NCBI GenBank assembly: GCA_021234155.1
Contig: JAJEKV010000107.1
Span: forward strand, 2,006,997 to 2,070,996
Length of the DNA stretch: 64,000 bases
Direction of reading: 5' to 3'
Source of the DNA: Isoetes taiwanensis
Taxonomy: Eukaryota > Streptophyta > Lycopodiopsida > Isoetales > Isoetaceae
Shown here: piece by piece, positions 23,823-34,254 of the stretch
Numbering within the stretch: the first letter of the stretch is position 1
How the letters are laid out: every line of letters begins with the position of its first letter
Notes under the pieces: generated by a model
Told to the model about the DNA's origin: nothing
Seen by the model: only the letters and a program-made list of their open reading frames with translations
The model's database searches: none
Program-made: the position numbers and the translations under genes

Positions 23823-25421
23823 TGTGACGTTCCACGTATTTATACGGTCTACTATACGGGACACGTACAAATACAAGCACGTCACTCCCTAAAGGTACGC
23901 TACCATGGGGGTATGGGAACTTAATTGCAACCTAGGGGGTTACCTTACAAAGGATTAAATTAGCTATGCTAATTTAACACATTAATAATAATAACCTATA
24001 ACCTAGGAAATTAGGATAATTACCAATTGGGAAGGCGCCACCTGCCCCAATCGATTGGGCAGCATGGGGGTTGCCAAGTTTGGATGCCAACTTGACCCTA
24101 TCCCCAGGATTGACTCCCGAAGATCGACCAAGGAAGGCCAGGAGCTGGAGCCATCAACCACTGGGCAGAGAACCACCATACCGATGCCGCCCCTGCGAAG
24201 CCACACGGTGAATCTTCAACCGCCCGGAGATGGAGGCCCCATGGGAATGAGTCCGGCCAGCATCGGGTAGGTGGCTATGTGAATTCTAGATAACGCGTGA
24301 TTATGTCCGCTTTCTCGTTTCTCTTTGTAATTCAATCATAGAAACTAACCCTTGTTTGTACAAGCAAGTACTCTTTATATTCAATTATGGTTTCTACTAC
24401 AAAGGATGGATTGTTAGCTCTTTGTTTAGTCCGACTCAAACGGGGGATTAAGGGGGTAGAGACCTTCGAACGTGTATTGTAGTATGCTCCTAGATAGTGC
24501 CCTCAGAGTCCCATTAATTGCGGCTCGTGCACAAGAACCCACGGGTCCTAGATGCTATGGTCCGGCTTAGCACTGCACAAGGAACACAGTGGTGACATGA
24601 GGGGTGGGGTCTTGCATGAGCATACAAGGCTCCTGAGACTCCCTACATGGGCTAGGCCCGATAGCCGGTCCACGTAGAGGGACGGGTATGGGTCTCGACA
24701 CGGGTGGGAAGGTGTGATCCGTATGGAGCACCTTGCACTTTGAGTAGATTTAGGTGAGTAAGTTGGGCACGGATGCGGGGGGTCGCTGATGCGCACGATT
24801 CTCTAGCTCACCCATGGAACCAATTTGTGATTACGGAAGGGGACGCTTCCCGACCGCCTCATCGGACCAGGCGCCATGAACCTCGAGTAGGCTCGTGAGG
24901 GTGATGCCCCGAGTTTTGCGTCTGGGAAGGCTATAGCAAAGCCATAGCATGAATTGACCCATCCGCAAAGTGTGCACGGGAGGGGCGGATGGAGTGGACA
25001 ACCCTAGCCAATGTTCTATGCCAGCCAACGCCATGCCAAGACTCCGGCCTGGCCGATCTCTTGAGGCCCAAACCCCACCGATCCTCCCTGAGTCCGGCGA
25101 GGGGGTAGAACCCGGGTTTGGGTGTTTTCTTAGGATTAGATGCATATTCTATGCCGTTGGTATTTTGATGGATGCGCCACCCTTCGTGGTGGTTATTTAT
25201 GTATATTCGTGGCGTGTGCTAACCCTTGTATTCATGCTTTTCGCCGACGTAGGAGTCCCATTGAAGGCGTGGGCGAATGACCCCTTTTCGTGTCCTTCTT
25301 GGGCCTCATTTCATAGATGGCCCAAATAGACGGAGGGCCCCGCCATGGTGAGATGATCGCCATGGGGGGAAAGTCCCGCATGTATACGTCCGAGGGTCGA
25401 TTATATTCCGGGAGCGTCACA
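23823..25421 (+). repeat. Gypsy-1 3' LTR
   Basis: It begins TGTGACGTTCC and ends GAGCGTCACA. Direct repeat of 12310-13933. The target repeat GGGT follows at 25422-25425. Confidence 0.9.
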
Positions 25422-25889
25422 GGGTCATGAGGATGTAAGTTTCTAGGAAGTGTATTGTTCCTTTTGCTTAACATTGATGCAAGACAATGCAGATGGTTCT
25501 TGAACTCCATAGAGTGTTCGCTGGTAACGTAAGTTCTTATCATTGGGAACACAACACTATCTAATATGAAAGTTTCTTTTAAGCGACCTTTTTGTTAGAA
25601 TGCGTAAGTTTTTATTGCACACTTTTTCCTTATTATGGCCAAAACTTTACAAGGCTTTAACTTATGCCCTTGTTGGCGCCGGCAACCATTACTAGTTAAT
25701 ATATAAAAGAGATGTTTCATAAAAAGCTGAACCAAGCGTGCTCATTGTCAATACAAAAACGTAAGAAAAAGAAACACATAACAAATACGCTCCAAAGGAA
25801 AAATTATTAACATAATAACAAACACAACATTTTAACATAAAATGACCATATAATGTTCTAAGACCTCAACTCAAAAGTAAAAGATTTAC

Positions 25890-25935
25890 CTTGATGCAGA
25901 ATCTTCTTTAGAAGATGCTTATATGGTTGCAACAG
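25890..25935 (-). CDS. Candidate exon E4 of an unrecognised gene (A1)
   Basis: 46 bases on the minus strand between a CTACTTGCAG acceptor and a GTAAATC donor encode LLQPYKHLLKKILHQ. An identical block lies at 59708-59753 in A2. The phase does not follow directly from E3, so at least one exon between them is missing or unrecognised. Confidence 0.35.
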
Positions 25936-26810
25936 CTGCAAGTAGAGATGCATATAATTGTCAGTGCTAACAAACAAAGGAGTCCACCTGGTACTCCCTT
26001 ATTTGCTTCTAGTTCTTAAATAGAAGCCATAGCTAGCCATCGATGATCCACATATTTGGAAGGCAGGAGTTTGATAAATGTGGATAGGGCTGTGCCCTTA
26101 ATGACTTGTGGCATCAATCATGTCAGCATGTATTGTATTTGATGCTAAATGCACATGCAAATTATACGCCCCAGGCAAGCAAATGAAAGCTCGGGCGATA
26201 TCAATACATGTGATTATGATAAGAGAGCAGACTTGGTAGGCTGGATTGAGCTTTCTGGATGTATTTGCAGAAGTAAACAATGCAAAAGCTTTATAGAATT
26301 TTTATGCAAAGTTGCAGCATGCATGCATCCACCCAGAAACCTAAAAAAATGGCATATATACGCATTGTTGGTGTAGCTTTAATCGCCGGTGCCTATACCA
26401 TACTTTAAGGTGATTATCTAGCATAAAAGAATCATGAACATAGGCTTGGATAGAGCATCTACTAAACCCCAAAAAAATTTTAGAATAAAGAGACCAAACA
26501 ATACACTAAACTGCTAGGTTATGGACTGGCTTACTTTCATAATACAACGACGACTCTATCCGTAGAAAAGAACGCCACCTAAGTTGGCCATGCAAAATAG
26601 GGCTTCTTCCCACGACAAGCAATTATATGCAAGCACCACAATCCCTTGTGGATCCATAGATCCTGAAGGATGCCAAAAGAAAGGAAGGACAGAGCCAGAG
26701 GTTCCTTCAAGATAAATGTAATAATAAATCTATAAAGCAAAACCTAGCGTTCTCTATGGAACGTGTAGCAAAAGATGATCCTAAAAAGCAATAAAATGCA
26801 AGATTCTTAC
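25936..26810. other. Intron-like stretch between candidate exons E4 and E3 (A1)
   Basis: A minus-strand open frame at 26098-26280 (ending LASNTIHADMIDATSH) is largely kept in A2, but no convincing splice pair was found. The rest is AT-rich with no signal. Confidence 0.35.
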
Positions 26811-26933
26811 TATTGCCATGGGGTGCCTGAGGTGATGAAGGTGATCTTTGGATATAGCTCCCGAATGGTAGAATCGAATTCTCTTGCAGAATTACATGCA
26901 GTTATGATGGACACCGTAGAGCCCCAGGTTAAT
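26811..26933 (-). CDS. Candidate exon E3 of an unrecognised gene (A1)
   Basis: 123 bases on the minus strand between a CTTGATGCAG acceptor and a GTAAGAATC donor. The open frame reads LTWGSTVSIITACNSAREFD, then STIRELYPKITFITSGTPWQ. It enters needing two bases from the previous exon, which the 26-base micro-exon E2b supplies exactly. It is identical in A2 at 60625-60747. The composition looks like a folded soluble domain; no family is recognised. Confidence 0.5.
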
Positions 26934-27279
26934 CTGCATCAAGCAAAGGATTTAAAAAATGAAATGAAAAGGAATTACATAGATGTGCATCTGCATGTGG
27001 ACTCACAATCTAAAACCATCTCACAGTAAAAACATGAGATTTAGAAAACACAACAGAATTAAATACATCTAAGATGCTTCCATTATATAAGTAACTTACC
27101 ACCATTCCTCTAGCAATGCACTCAAATAGCAGCAGTATATCCACATATAACGAAATCTTTCACAAAAGTCATGAGGAAAGAATCATCATATCATTTACAA
27201 AGGTGAATTAAATACTATTGAGTCCCAAATTTGGAGTGGCTTTTCCCAAGAAACAATATTTTTAAGCATGAGCCTTGAC

Positions 27280-27305
27280 CTAGTGCTCCTTTGAGATCTT
27301 TTGTC
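27280..27305 (-). CDS. Candidate 26-base micro-exon E2b (A1)
   Basis: Bounded by TGTTTCCAG and GTCAAGG on the minus strand, it encodes DKRSQRST plus two bases. E2 ends in phase 0 and E3 starts needing two bases, so a 26-base exon (8 codons + 2) fits both sides. The A2 copy is at 61094-61119. The phase agreement is the main support. Confidence 0.4.
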
Positions 27306-27622
27306 CTGGAAACAGCAATGTTATATCTTCAAGGCATGTAGAAGTGGCATTCTACTCTACCTTTTGGGCACATATTATGTTCAATGTCGTGTTGGTAGCA
27401 GCAAATACTTAAAAAATAACCACTTATAAACATAGACCCAACACAAGCGGGGACATAATAACAATAGCTACCGGCCGCTTCTTACAAAGAATGAACACAA
27501 TGCAAGAAACACACAACAATAACGGCTGCTACTTCTTACAAAGAGTTAACACTAAGCAACGAACATAGCAACAATAACTATTGCTGTTTCCTACAAAATC
27601 TAATAGACCTGGTTTTTAATAC

Positions 27623-27690
27623 CTCAATAGAATCCATTGACTTCTTCAAAATGCTTATTAGCCCAGCGTAGGTAAAAGCTGCATTGAGCA
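27623..27690 (-). CDS. Candidate exon E2 of an unrecognised gene (A1)
   Basis: 68 bases on the minus strand after TTTGCAGAG, ending at a GTATTA donor. Joined to the single base left by E1 it encodes VLNAAFTYAGLISILKKSMD, then SIE, ending in phase 0. The A2 copy at 61438-61505 is identical. The 61-base gap to E1 is a short intron with a T-rich 3' end. Confidence 0.5.
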
Positions 27691-27751
27691 CTCTGCAAAT
27701 AAAAAATAAATTTCATGTTTTCCTTATTCTCAGAAGTTATCCAGAACAAAC

Positions 27752-27824
27752 CTCTAGGTATCTGGACTCCACCATACAAAAGGATGTCTCGGATTTGCAT
27801 GTTTTCTGCATCAAAGAATAGCCC
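27752..27824 (-). CDS. Candidate exon E1 of an unrecognised gene (A1)
   Basis: 73 bases on the minus strand after TTTGTTTGTCACAG, ending at a GTTTGT donor. It encodes GLFFDAENMQIRDILLYGGV, then QIPR plus one base. The A2 copy at 61567-61639 is identical. With E2, E2b and E3 it forms four consecutive phase-compatible exons, a strong sign of a real gene or a once-real one. The start codon exon was not identified; it should lie between here and the Gypsy-2 LTR at 28304, or beyond it. The product is not recognised. Confidence 0.5.
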
Positions 27825-28303
27825 CTGTGACAAACAAAACCAATTCAAAATACAAATAAGATCTAAATGCAATAAGATGATGTGATCAAGGAATAACAGA
27901 GCATGGGATATCAGAACTTCCAGCCTCAACATCTAAAATCTAGATCAGACACATGATTGAAATTGCCAAAACACGCTTGAAATCGCATAGAAATCATTGG
28001 ACATCTGAATTCACAATCGTAGAGCAAGGCTGCCAAAAAGAAGAAAAAGCCCCGGAACCCCTTTCCTGAAATCCGATTTACAATCATGGAGCGGCCGGAT
28101 AAGGAGATGCCGAATCCCAAAATCCCTTTCTCGAAATCCAATTTGCAATCCTGGAGCAAGTTCGGAAAATAGAAATGCCGAAGCTTCAAAAACCCCATAC
28201 CCAAAAAAAAATGTAGTGATTTTTGGATGCCCGAGAATAATTTCCGTCGACTAAAATAGGAAATTATGCTTAAAAAAAATCCAAAAAACTTTCCCACCAG
28301 ACC
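27825..28303. other. Upstream region or first intron of the unrecognised gene (A1)
   Basis: On the minus strand this runs from the Gypsy-2 LTR to exon E1. It ends in a T-rich acceptor tract and looks like a first intron or 5' untranslated region. Open frames such as 27926-28333 continue into the LTR and are not preserved in A2, so they are not called. Confidence 0.4.
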
Positions 28304-29826
28304 TGTGACGTCCCCTACTCGTATACGGTGCACTCACCATATACAAACAGGAGTTCATCCCCCATACCAGCTCCATACTAATATAAGGCCCTCCACGTAT
28401 CACTGCAACCTTGGAATGTTCCAGTGGGAAGAATGAAGGGGTCATTTACCCTATCTCCCTCAGGGTCTACCTAGCTGCGGAAGCGTAATATACATGTCAG
28501 TAGTGCATACATCAATAACATATGACCACCACGAGGGGTGGCTCACCACATAATCTGCATAGACAAAGATCAGTACATCACATAAGGGAGCTCTACCCAG
28601 GCTCAGACACAAGGTTGGACTGACAAGCTTGGGTCTCTAGAGGTCAAGCAGACAGAGTGCAATAACAGTGGAGTTGGCTGGCAAAGGAACATGGCAGCTT
28701 GGGTAGTCCGCCCATCCGCCCTCTCGTGCACACTTTGTAGAGTAGGTTGAAAGTGTTGGGACTCGATCAGTAGTCCTCACTGGATGCATAGCCAAAGGGC
28801 TATTCCCCGGGTTGCATCTCCCCCGCCCGATGGGGCGGGTAGGGATCACTCCCTCCGAGATCTACATGTCACCAAGGTGACTAGAGGGCCACGCCCTTAT
28901 CCGACTTGAACCCAATGGAGAGGGACGCATCACTCCACGGGTGCACGAGCCCATGCCTTGCCCACACGCAAAGGACAAGCCATTAGACCTAGTCCACAGG
29001 GATCCCGGTAGGCCTTACACACCAGAGGGATCATTCTCATGAGTCAGGACATGAACCTCCTTATGAGCCAGTCTCGCCCCTTCACCCACAAACTGTGTGT
29101 GGCTCTTGCACAGGCCTAATATTAGTAGTGCACTAAAGGGACTAGCTAGGAGCATCAACTACTAGGCTTGTAGGCCTCTACCCCCCTTCCCAATACAATG
29201 AGTCCACAGAGATCATCCATACATCCATATCATCAAAGAACTAAAGAATAATATCTAATCTACATCATAGAAGTTAGGTTCTTTAGTTAGGGCTCGCTAT
29301 CTAGGGTTCTATGTGGCTGCTATGGGCAATTCAATAGGCTAAACATGCTAACTCTATGCCCGGAAGGCGAATTAGGCTATTGAATTGACGTAAAATCCCC
29401 CGGGTCCCCCGGCTTGCTCCTCTTGATCAGAATCGTCCATGTCATTTGCCTTGCTTGGGGATGCGGTCGGAAAGGGAATCTGACGAGCTAGGGTGCTCAG
29501 GCAGATCTTGGGAGTCGGGATTGACTCTTGAAGCGCGCGAAATGGAGCTCGGAAGGACTGTGGACGAAAGGGAAAACATTAGGGTTTGGTTGCCTTACAT
29601 AGGCTATCAGTTAGGGTTAGGGTTTCTATGACCCTTGGTATGCCCACTTAATGGTTAGAGGTCTAAAGTGCGCACATTAATAAGTGTGCGCACCCTTGCA
29701 AGTTGCCCCCTAGGGCGCCACTTGCTTGGCTACACGTCGGCGTACACGTCAATTGGGATGGCGTGTACGCGTGACGGTGCAGTACAATATACGTCTTGAG
29801 ACCGTATATCGTACTAGAACGTCACA
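28304..29826 (-). repeat. Gypsy-2 3' LTR (A1)
   Basis: TG...CA termini: TGTGACGTCCCC at the left and AACGTCACA at the right. Its duplicate lies at 62116-63648. On the minus strand it begins TGTGACGTTCTAG, sharing its first ten bases with the Gypsy-1 3' LTR but little else, so the families are related but distinct. Confidence 0.85.
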
Positions 29827-30650
29827 TTCTCCCCACCTTAAAAATGATGCTGTCCGCAGCATCGTGGGTCTCCCCACCTTGGGATCTTCTTGTCCTGCAA
29901 CAACTTGATGCATACACTTTATTATTACTACACTTATACATTTATTAATATTACTTTAAGTAATACTTTAAAACATTATTATTTACTCAATATGTTAAAA
30001 CAATATTTATATTTATTCAAGTTTATCAGTTTCATTATGTTTTCTCGGTACTCTTCATTCCTTGCAACACATTCCAATTACAATTGTGTTGCAAGTCTTT
30101 GTAGCTCGACCCTTCTGCCCTCCGGAGCGCTCTATTGGCCTGTAAGTCGATACTACGTTAGTACTATTTCAATAATTAATAATATTATGGTTATAAGGGG
30201 ACCACCCATTTAATTAACTAAATGGATGCATGACTAATCTCCCGGCGTAGGAAGAGGATGCTTCTTCCATCAAAGGCCGTGGAGACAGCGCCCTATAATG
30301 CCTACATGCCGCTCGTGCCTACACCTTTAGTTGCCCAAGCGTGGAGGATAGAGTCCTTCCCGTAATTGGGGCGTGAAGGAGGCATTGGCTAGAGGTGCTT
30401 CCCTATCCATGCATTCCTGAATGACCTCTTATCTCTCGAGGTCATCTACTTCCGTGAGACGGAAGTAGACCTTTTAATCTACTTTACAGCTAATCCAAGC
30501 AGAACCGCGGTCATGCCTACAATGACATTACACCACGTCCTAGAGATCACCGTAGTGGTCCCATCATCGGTTACAACACATGCAACCCATACCTAGCATA
30601 GGTTGCATGCGTAGATTAATCTTATTTAAAACTGCAATTAATCTACACAA
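29827..30650 (-). other. Gypsy-2 polypurine tract and 3' untranslated region (A1)
   Basis: TTCTCCCCACCTTA at 29827-29840 is, on the minus strand, a purine tract directly before the LTR. AT-rich non-coding sequence extends to the chromodomain frame. Matched by 63649-64000 in A2. Confidence 0.75.
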
Positions 30651-30884
30651 CTATCGACATGCCCCGCTCGATTTCTTGAGGAGATGATCTTGCCGCCCCA
30701 TTGCTCCATGAATTCTGTAACGCTTTATGAGGTCCCCGCTTTTAAGTACCCACGTCGCGTCTTCCACTGGCAAGTGTTTCCACTTGACCAAGTATTGGAG
30801 AAACTCCGATCTCCTTGTTTTCTTGATTGCTTTATCCAGGATCAAGTTTGGGACTATCTCTAGCTGCTCTTCTGTCATTTCCAA
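30651..30884 (-). pseudogene. Gypsy-2 chromodomain
   Basis: MTEEQLEIVP, then QYLVKWKHLPVEDATWVLKS, the core of a chromodomain, at the C-terminus of the pol reading order. The frame is separated from the integrase C-terminus by a break near 30.88 kb, so it is not continuous with pol here. Confidence 0.8.
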
Positions 30885-31228
30885 CTGGTTGGCATGTCCA
30901 AGACTTCTTCTGGATTTGGAGTATGCTTCTTCAACAAACTCACGTGGAAGACCTTATGAATCTTGAGGTGTGCTGGCAGGTCCAGCTTGTAGGATTGATT
31001 GCCTACTCTCCTGACTATTCTGAAGGGTCCAGCCCACCTTGGAGCAAGCTTCTTGCAATTTCTGATGCGGAGCTTTGCCTGCTTTACCTTGATCTTGAGC
31101 CAAACATTGTCGCCAACTTCAAACTCTCTGACTGTTCGATGCTTGTCGGCGATGCTCTTTTGTCGACTCCTTGCTGCGAGAAGATATCCTCGAACCTCTT
31201 CTACCAGCTGCTGCATGTCGGCCAACAT
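30875..31228 (-). pseudogene. Gypsy-2 integrase C-terminal (GPY/F-like) segment
   Basis: A minus-strand frame contains VWLKIKVKQAKLRIRNCKKL, APRWAGPFRIVRRVG, SYKLDLPAHLKIHKVFHVSL and LKKH. This is the conserved tail of gypsy integrases between the catalytic core and the chromodomain. Frame breaks at about 31.23 and 31.42 kb split it from the catalytic core. Confidence 0.75.
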
Positions 31229-31304
31229 TTGCTACGGTAAACCTCTACTTTTGACACTGGATTGTGCCAAGTGTCTGGAGTTAGGCATTGGTAGCCGTAG
31301 TTGA

Positions 31305-33773
31305 TCATGAATGGCGACATTTGGGATGATTCCTGCTTGGTGCTATTATACGCGAACTCCACCAAGTGAATAAACTCTTCCCACATACCCTGCTTGTTCT
31401 AGACATAGTTTCGTAGCATGTCTTCAAAATTCTGTTGGTCCGTTCCGTTTGCCCATCTGTCTGAGGATGATAGGCCATGCTCATGGACAGTTTCGTCTGA
31501 ATTGTCGTAAACAGATCTTGCCAAAAGACACTCATGAACTTCGGGTCTCTGTCGGAGATGATCTCTCTCGGCATGCCATGGAGCCTGAAGATTTCTTTGG
31601 TGAAGAGCTTTGCTGTATCTAGAGCTGTGTCTGTGGTCTTGCAAGGCACAAAATGTGTCATCTTCGACAACTTGTCGACCACGACCATCAAGGCATCCTT
31701 TCCTCTTACTGTCCTTGGAAGCCCTGTTATGAAGTCCATGCTGATGACCTCCCACTTAGCGTTTGGCACCGCTACTGGTTCTAGTGCTCCTGGAATTTGA
31801 AGCTGCTCTGCCTTTGTTTGTTGACACAACTGGCACTTCTTGATGTAGCGAGCTATCTGCTTCTTCATGCCTGGCCAATAATAACTACTTCGGATTTTGA
31901 AGGAAGTCTTCATGAATCCTGCATGGCCAGCTATTGGGCTGTTGTGGGTGTCGTGAAGAATCAACTTCCTCACTCCTGATGACTCCGGCACGCACAACTT
32001 ATTCTTGTGGTATAAGAGATTACCTTCCTTCTTGAAGTTCTTGAAGGTTTCCCTCTCCTTGTCTGATCTTGCTTCTTTGCACAAGCTTGCCCACACTTCC
32101 TTGAAATCTGCATCTGTCGGCAAGGTTTCTTCAATCTTCCTTCCGAAGTCGCTGGTGAGCGTGGAGATTGCGTTGCAATAGACTCTTGTTGTCAGGGGGT
32201 GCCTTGAAAGTGCATCTGCTACCACATTGAGCTTTCCCGGCTTATAGACTATGTCGAAGTCGTATTCCTCGAGGAACTCCATCCACCTTCTTTGCCTCAG
32301 GTTGAGGTGTGGTTGCGTGAATACGTATTGGAGACTCTGATGATCTGTGTCAAGTTGGAACTTTCTTCCTAATAGGTAGTGTCTGCAAATCCGTAGTGCC
32401 CTGACAACTGCAAGCAACTCTTGATCATGAGTCGGGTAGCGTGTTTCAGCATCATTCATCTTCCGCGAATCATATGCTATCACTCGCTCTTCTTGCATCA
32501 ATACTGCGCCTGTAGCAATTTTGCTTGCATCTGTTGCTACAAGCTTGTCCTTCTCGGGGTCTGGCAAGGTTAGGACGGGGGCGGTTGTCAAAGCTTCCTT
32601 CAACAAGTCGAATCCCGCTTGGGCTTTCTTTCGCCAGTGCTCTGCCCAATCTTTCACCTTTTCTGCCCTTGTCAGATCCGTTAACAGGGCTGCTATCTTT
32701 GCAAAGTTCTTCACGAACTTCTTATAGTACCCTGCTAGGCCGAGAAAGCTTCTGACCTCGTGGATGTTCTTTGGTGCCGGCCATTGTATCACTGCTTTGA
32801 TCTTGGCAGGGTCTGTCGAAATCCCCTCCGCTGAGATCACATGCCCCAGGTAGTCTACTCTCTCCGTGGCGAAGTGACACTTTGACAACTTCGCGTACAA
32901 CTGGTGCTTTCTGAGCTTCTCCAGCACTTTTCTTAGGTGTTGTACATGTTCTTCTAGGGATTTACTGTATACTAGAATATCGTCAAAGAATACTATGACG
33001 AATGCGTCTAGGAACTCCCTGAAGATGTCGTTCATGAGTCTCATGAAGGTTGCTGGGGCGTTTGACAATCCAAACAGCGTCACGGTGAACTCGTAATGCC
33101 CATATCGGGTTCTGAATGCAGTCTTGTGGATGTCCTCTTCCTTGATCCTGATCTGATGGTAGCCCGACCTCAGGTCTATCTTGGAGAATATCTTTGCACC
33201 CTGGAGTTGATCCATCAGGTCGTCTGATCTTGGGAGAGCATACTTGTTCTTGATGGTGTGCTTGTTTAACTGTCTGTAATCTATGCACATCCTCAAGCTA
33301 CCATCCTTCTTCTTTACGAATAAGATGGGTGCTCCAAATGGCGAAACACTGGGTTTGATGAAGCCTAGGTCAAGCAACTCCTGCAATTGCTTCTTCAGTT
33401 CGATTAGTTCTTGCGTTGTCATCCTGTACGGCGCTTTACTTGTTAGTTTGGTCCCTGGTTCGAGTGCTATCTCACACTCGACTCCCCTGTAAGGAGGAAG
33501 TTTTTTTATCTCGTCTGGAAAGAGATCATGGAACTCCTTTACCAACTTAGCTATCTGTTTGGGTAGCTTGTTGAGCACCTTATCTTCCTCACTTTCTCCT
33601 AACTCAGGCTCTTCCATTTGTAGCTTGAAGATATAGGCTATCTGCTCGCTCCTTAAGCACTTGAGCAGTCGCTTACTAGACATACATTGCATGATAGGCA
33701 CGACTTCCTTACCTGTAATTTCTATGATTTTGCCATTGGGGCCGTGGAGGGTCACCTTCCTTCCTACAATCAA
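31305..33773 (-). CDS. Gypsy-2 pol fragment: RT-RNase H-integrase, 822 codons open
   Basis: The longest open frame in the window. RT spans about residues 92-330, with IDL at 199-201 and FFDD at 262-265 (FFDD instead of the common FIDD/YVDD). RNase H spans about 410-525 with D415, E452, D477 and D520. Integrase has the HHCC finger (H610, H617, C647, C650) and catalytic D680, D741, E777, the last two separated by 35 residues as expected. Protease lies upstream in another frame (break near 33.79 kb). The last ~38 residues, after RTNRIL, are out of frame, so the true integrase tail continues at 31201-31386 and 30875-31228. It would make element cDNA and insert it. Confidence 0.92.
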   Translation of the reverse strand: MIVGRKVTLHGPNGKIIEITGKEVVPIMQCMSSKRLLKCLRSEQIAYIFKLQMEEPELGESEEDKVLNKLPKQIAKLVKEFHDLFPDEIKKLPPYRGVECEIALEPGTKLTSKAPYRMTTQELIELKKQLQELLDLGFIKPSVSPFGAPILFVKKKDGSLRMCIDYRQLNKHTIKNKYALPRSDDLMDQLQGAKIFSKIDLRSGYHQIRIKEEDIHKTAFRTRYGHYEFTVTLFGLSNAPATFMRLMNDIFREFLDAFVIVFFDDILVYSKSLEEHVQHLRKVLEKLRKHQLYAKLSKCHFATERVDYLGHVISAEGISTDPAKIKAVIQWPAPKNIHEVRSFLGLAGYYKKFVKNFAKIAALLTDLTRAEKVKDWAEHWRKKAQAGFDLLKEALTTAPVLTLPDPEKDKLVATDASKIATGAVLMQEERVIAYDSRKMNDAETRYPTHDQELLAVVRALRICRHYLLGRKFQLDTDHQSLQYVFTQPHLNLRQRRWMEFLEEYDFDIVYKPGKLNVVADALSRHPLTTRVYCNAISTLTSDFGRKIEETLPTDADFKEVWASLCKEARSDKERETFKNFKKEGNLLYHKNKLCVPESSGVRKLILHDTHNSPIAGHAGFMKTSFKIRSSYYWPGMKKQIARYIKKCQLCQQTKAEQLQIPGALEPVAVPNAKWEVISMDFITGLPRTVRGKDALMVVVDKLSKMTHFVPCKTTDTALDTAKLFTKEIFRLHGMPREIISDRDPKFMSVFWQDLFTTIQTKLSMSMAYHPQTDGQTERTNRILKTCYETMSRTSRVCGKSLFTWWSSRIIAPSRNHPKCRHS

Positions 33774-33781
33774 TGATGGCT

Positions 33782-34254
33782 CTATTTGGCCGAGGTACCC
33801 ATGCCGATAATTAAATCGTACTTCCCAATGTTCATCACCTCGGCTCCCATGGGGATGTTGATTCCTGGCAAGTCAATGTCAAAGTTTATTCTCTTGCCGG
33901 CCGTGTGCCTTACTCCCCCGTTTGCTAACACCAGAGTTCCGGCTTTGACTTCGGCGGTTTCAGCTTCAAAGATGTCAACCATCTTTGGGGATACAAAATT
34001 GTGGCTACTTCTGAGTCTATCGGGATTATGAATGACTTGTCCTTGGCCTTCCCCATCGTGGATATTACCCGATCGCTTCCTACGCTTGTTCTCAGATCTA
34101 TAACGGCAAAGATGTGGCACTCACCCCCGTATGAAGTCGTGAGCTTCCTCACCGCCATTGTCGAGGAGGGAGTCTCCCAAACCACCCATTTCGCTTTAGA
34201 GCCGCGATTCATTTTAACGGGCAGTTCACGCTCTGCAGGTCTTGTTGGAAGCAC
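33782..34254 (-). pseudogene. Gypsy-2 protease region, frameshifted
   Basis: Two minus-strand frames overlap. One ends in SFIIPIDSEVATIL, the active-site strand with D-S. The other continues SHNFVSPKMVDIF, then [10 protein letters not shown]. The split lies just after the catalytic D-S. A further break near 33790 (where GMEYL would be expected) separates it from the 822-codon frame. Confidence 0.7.

Larger units (their letters stand above)
12310..25421 (+). mobile_element. Gypsy-1: full-length Ty3/gypsy chromovirus retrotransposon
   Basis: About 13.1 kb with a 1624 bp 5' LTR, an initiator-Met PBS, gag, protease, RT, RNase H, integrase, chromodomain, a polypurine tract and a 1599 bp 3' LTR. 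It is flanked by GGGT at 12306-12309 and 25422-25425. The uninterrupted target CTTGGGTCATGAG is present at 59241-59253. The chromodomain after integrase places it among chromoviruses, which use that domain to target chromatin. All coding domains carry frameshifts in this sequence, so it reads as non-autonomous, with the caution that indels cluster in GC-rich tracts. Confidence 0.9.
6311..25696. mobile_element. Element X, copy A1 (contains Gypsy-1)
   Basis: This copy starts at ACTAGTTATGGTG (6311) and ends at CCATTACTAGT (25696), the same ends as the uninterrupted copy at 53380-59516. After removing Gypsy-1 the length is about 6.3 kb. The terminal hairpins, perfect in A2, are scrambled here: GTACGTGTTCTCGCAC replaces the left hairpin, and the right one reads GCCCTTGTTGGCGCC. 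This could be real decay or a consensus error in a GC-rich hairpin. Confidence 0.65.
5936..30176 (+). repeat. Segmental duplication, copy A1 (interrupted by Gypsy-1)
   Basis: Outside the Gypsy-1 insertion (12310-25421) this interval matches 52887-64000 in the same orientation, almost base for base in AT-rich parts. Shared contents are the X element, 181 bp repeats, exon-like ORFs, the unrecognised gene exons and the Gypsy-2 LTR. The left border shares ACCATAAATGGTTCATGC with A2 and then diverges leftwards. The right border is not reached, because A2 runs off the window at a point equivalent to 30176. Confidence 0.92.

Noticed and set aside
30827-31240. 137-codon plus-strand ORF
   Set aside because: It is antisense to the conserved GPY/F segment and chromodomain of Gypsy-2, so it is a shadow frame.
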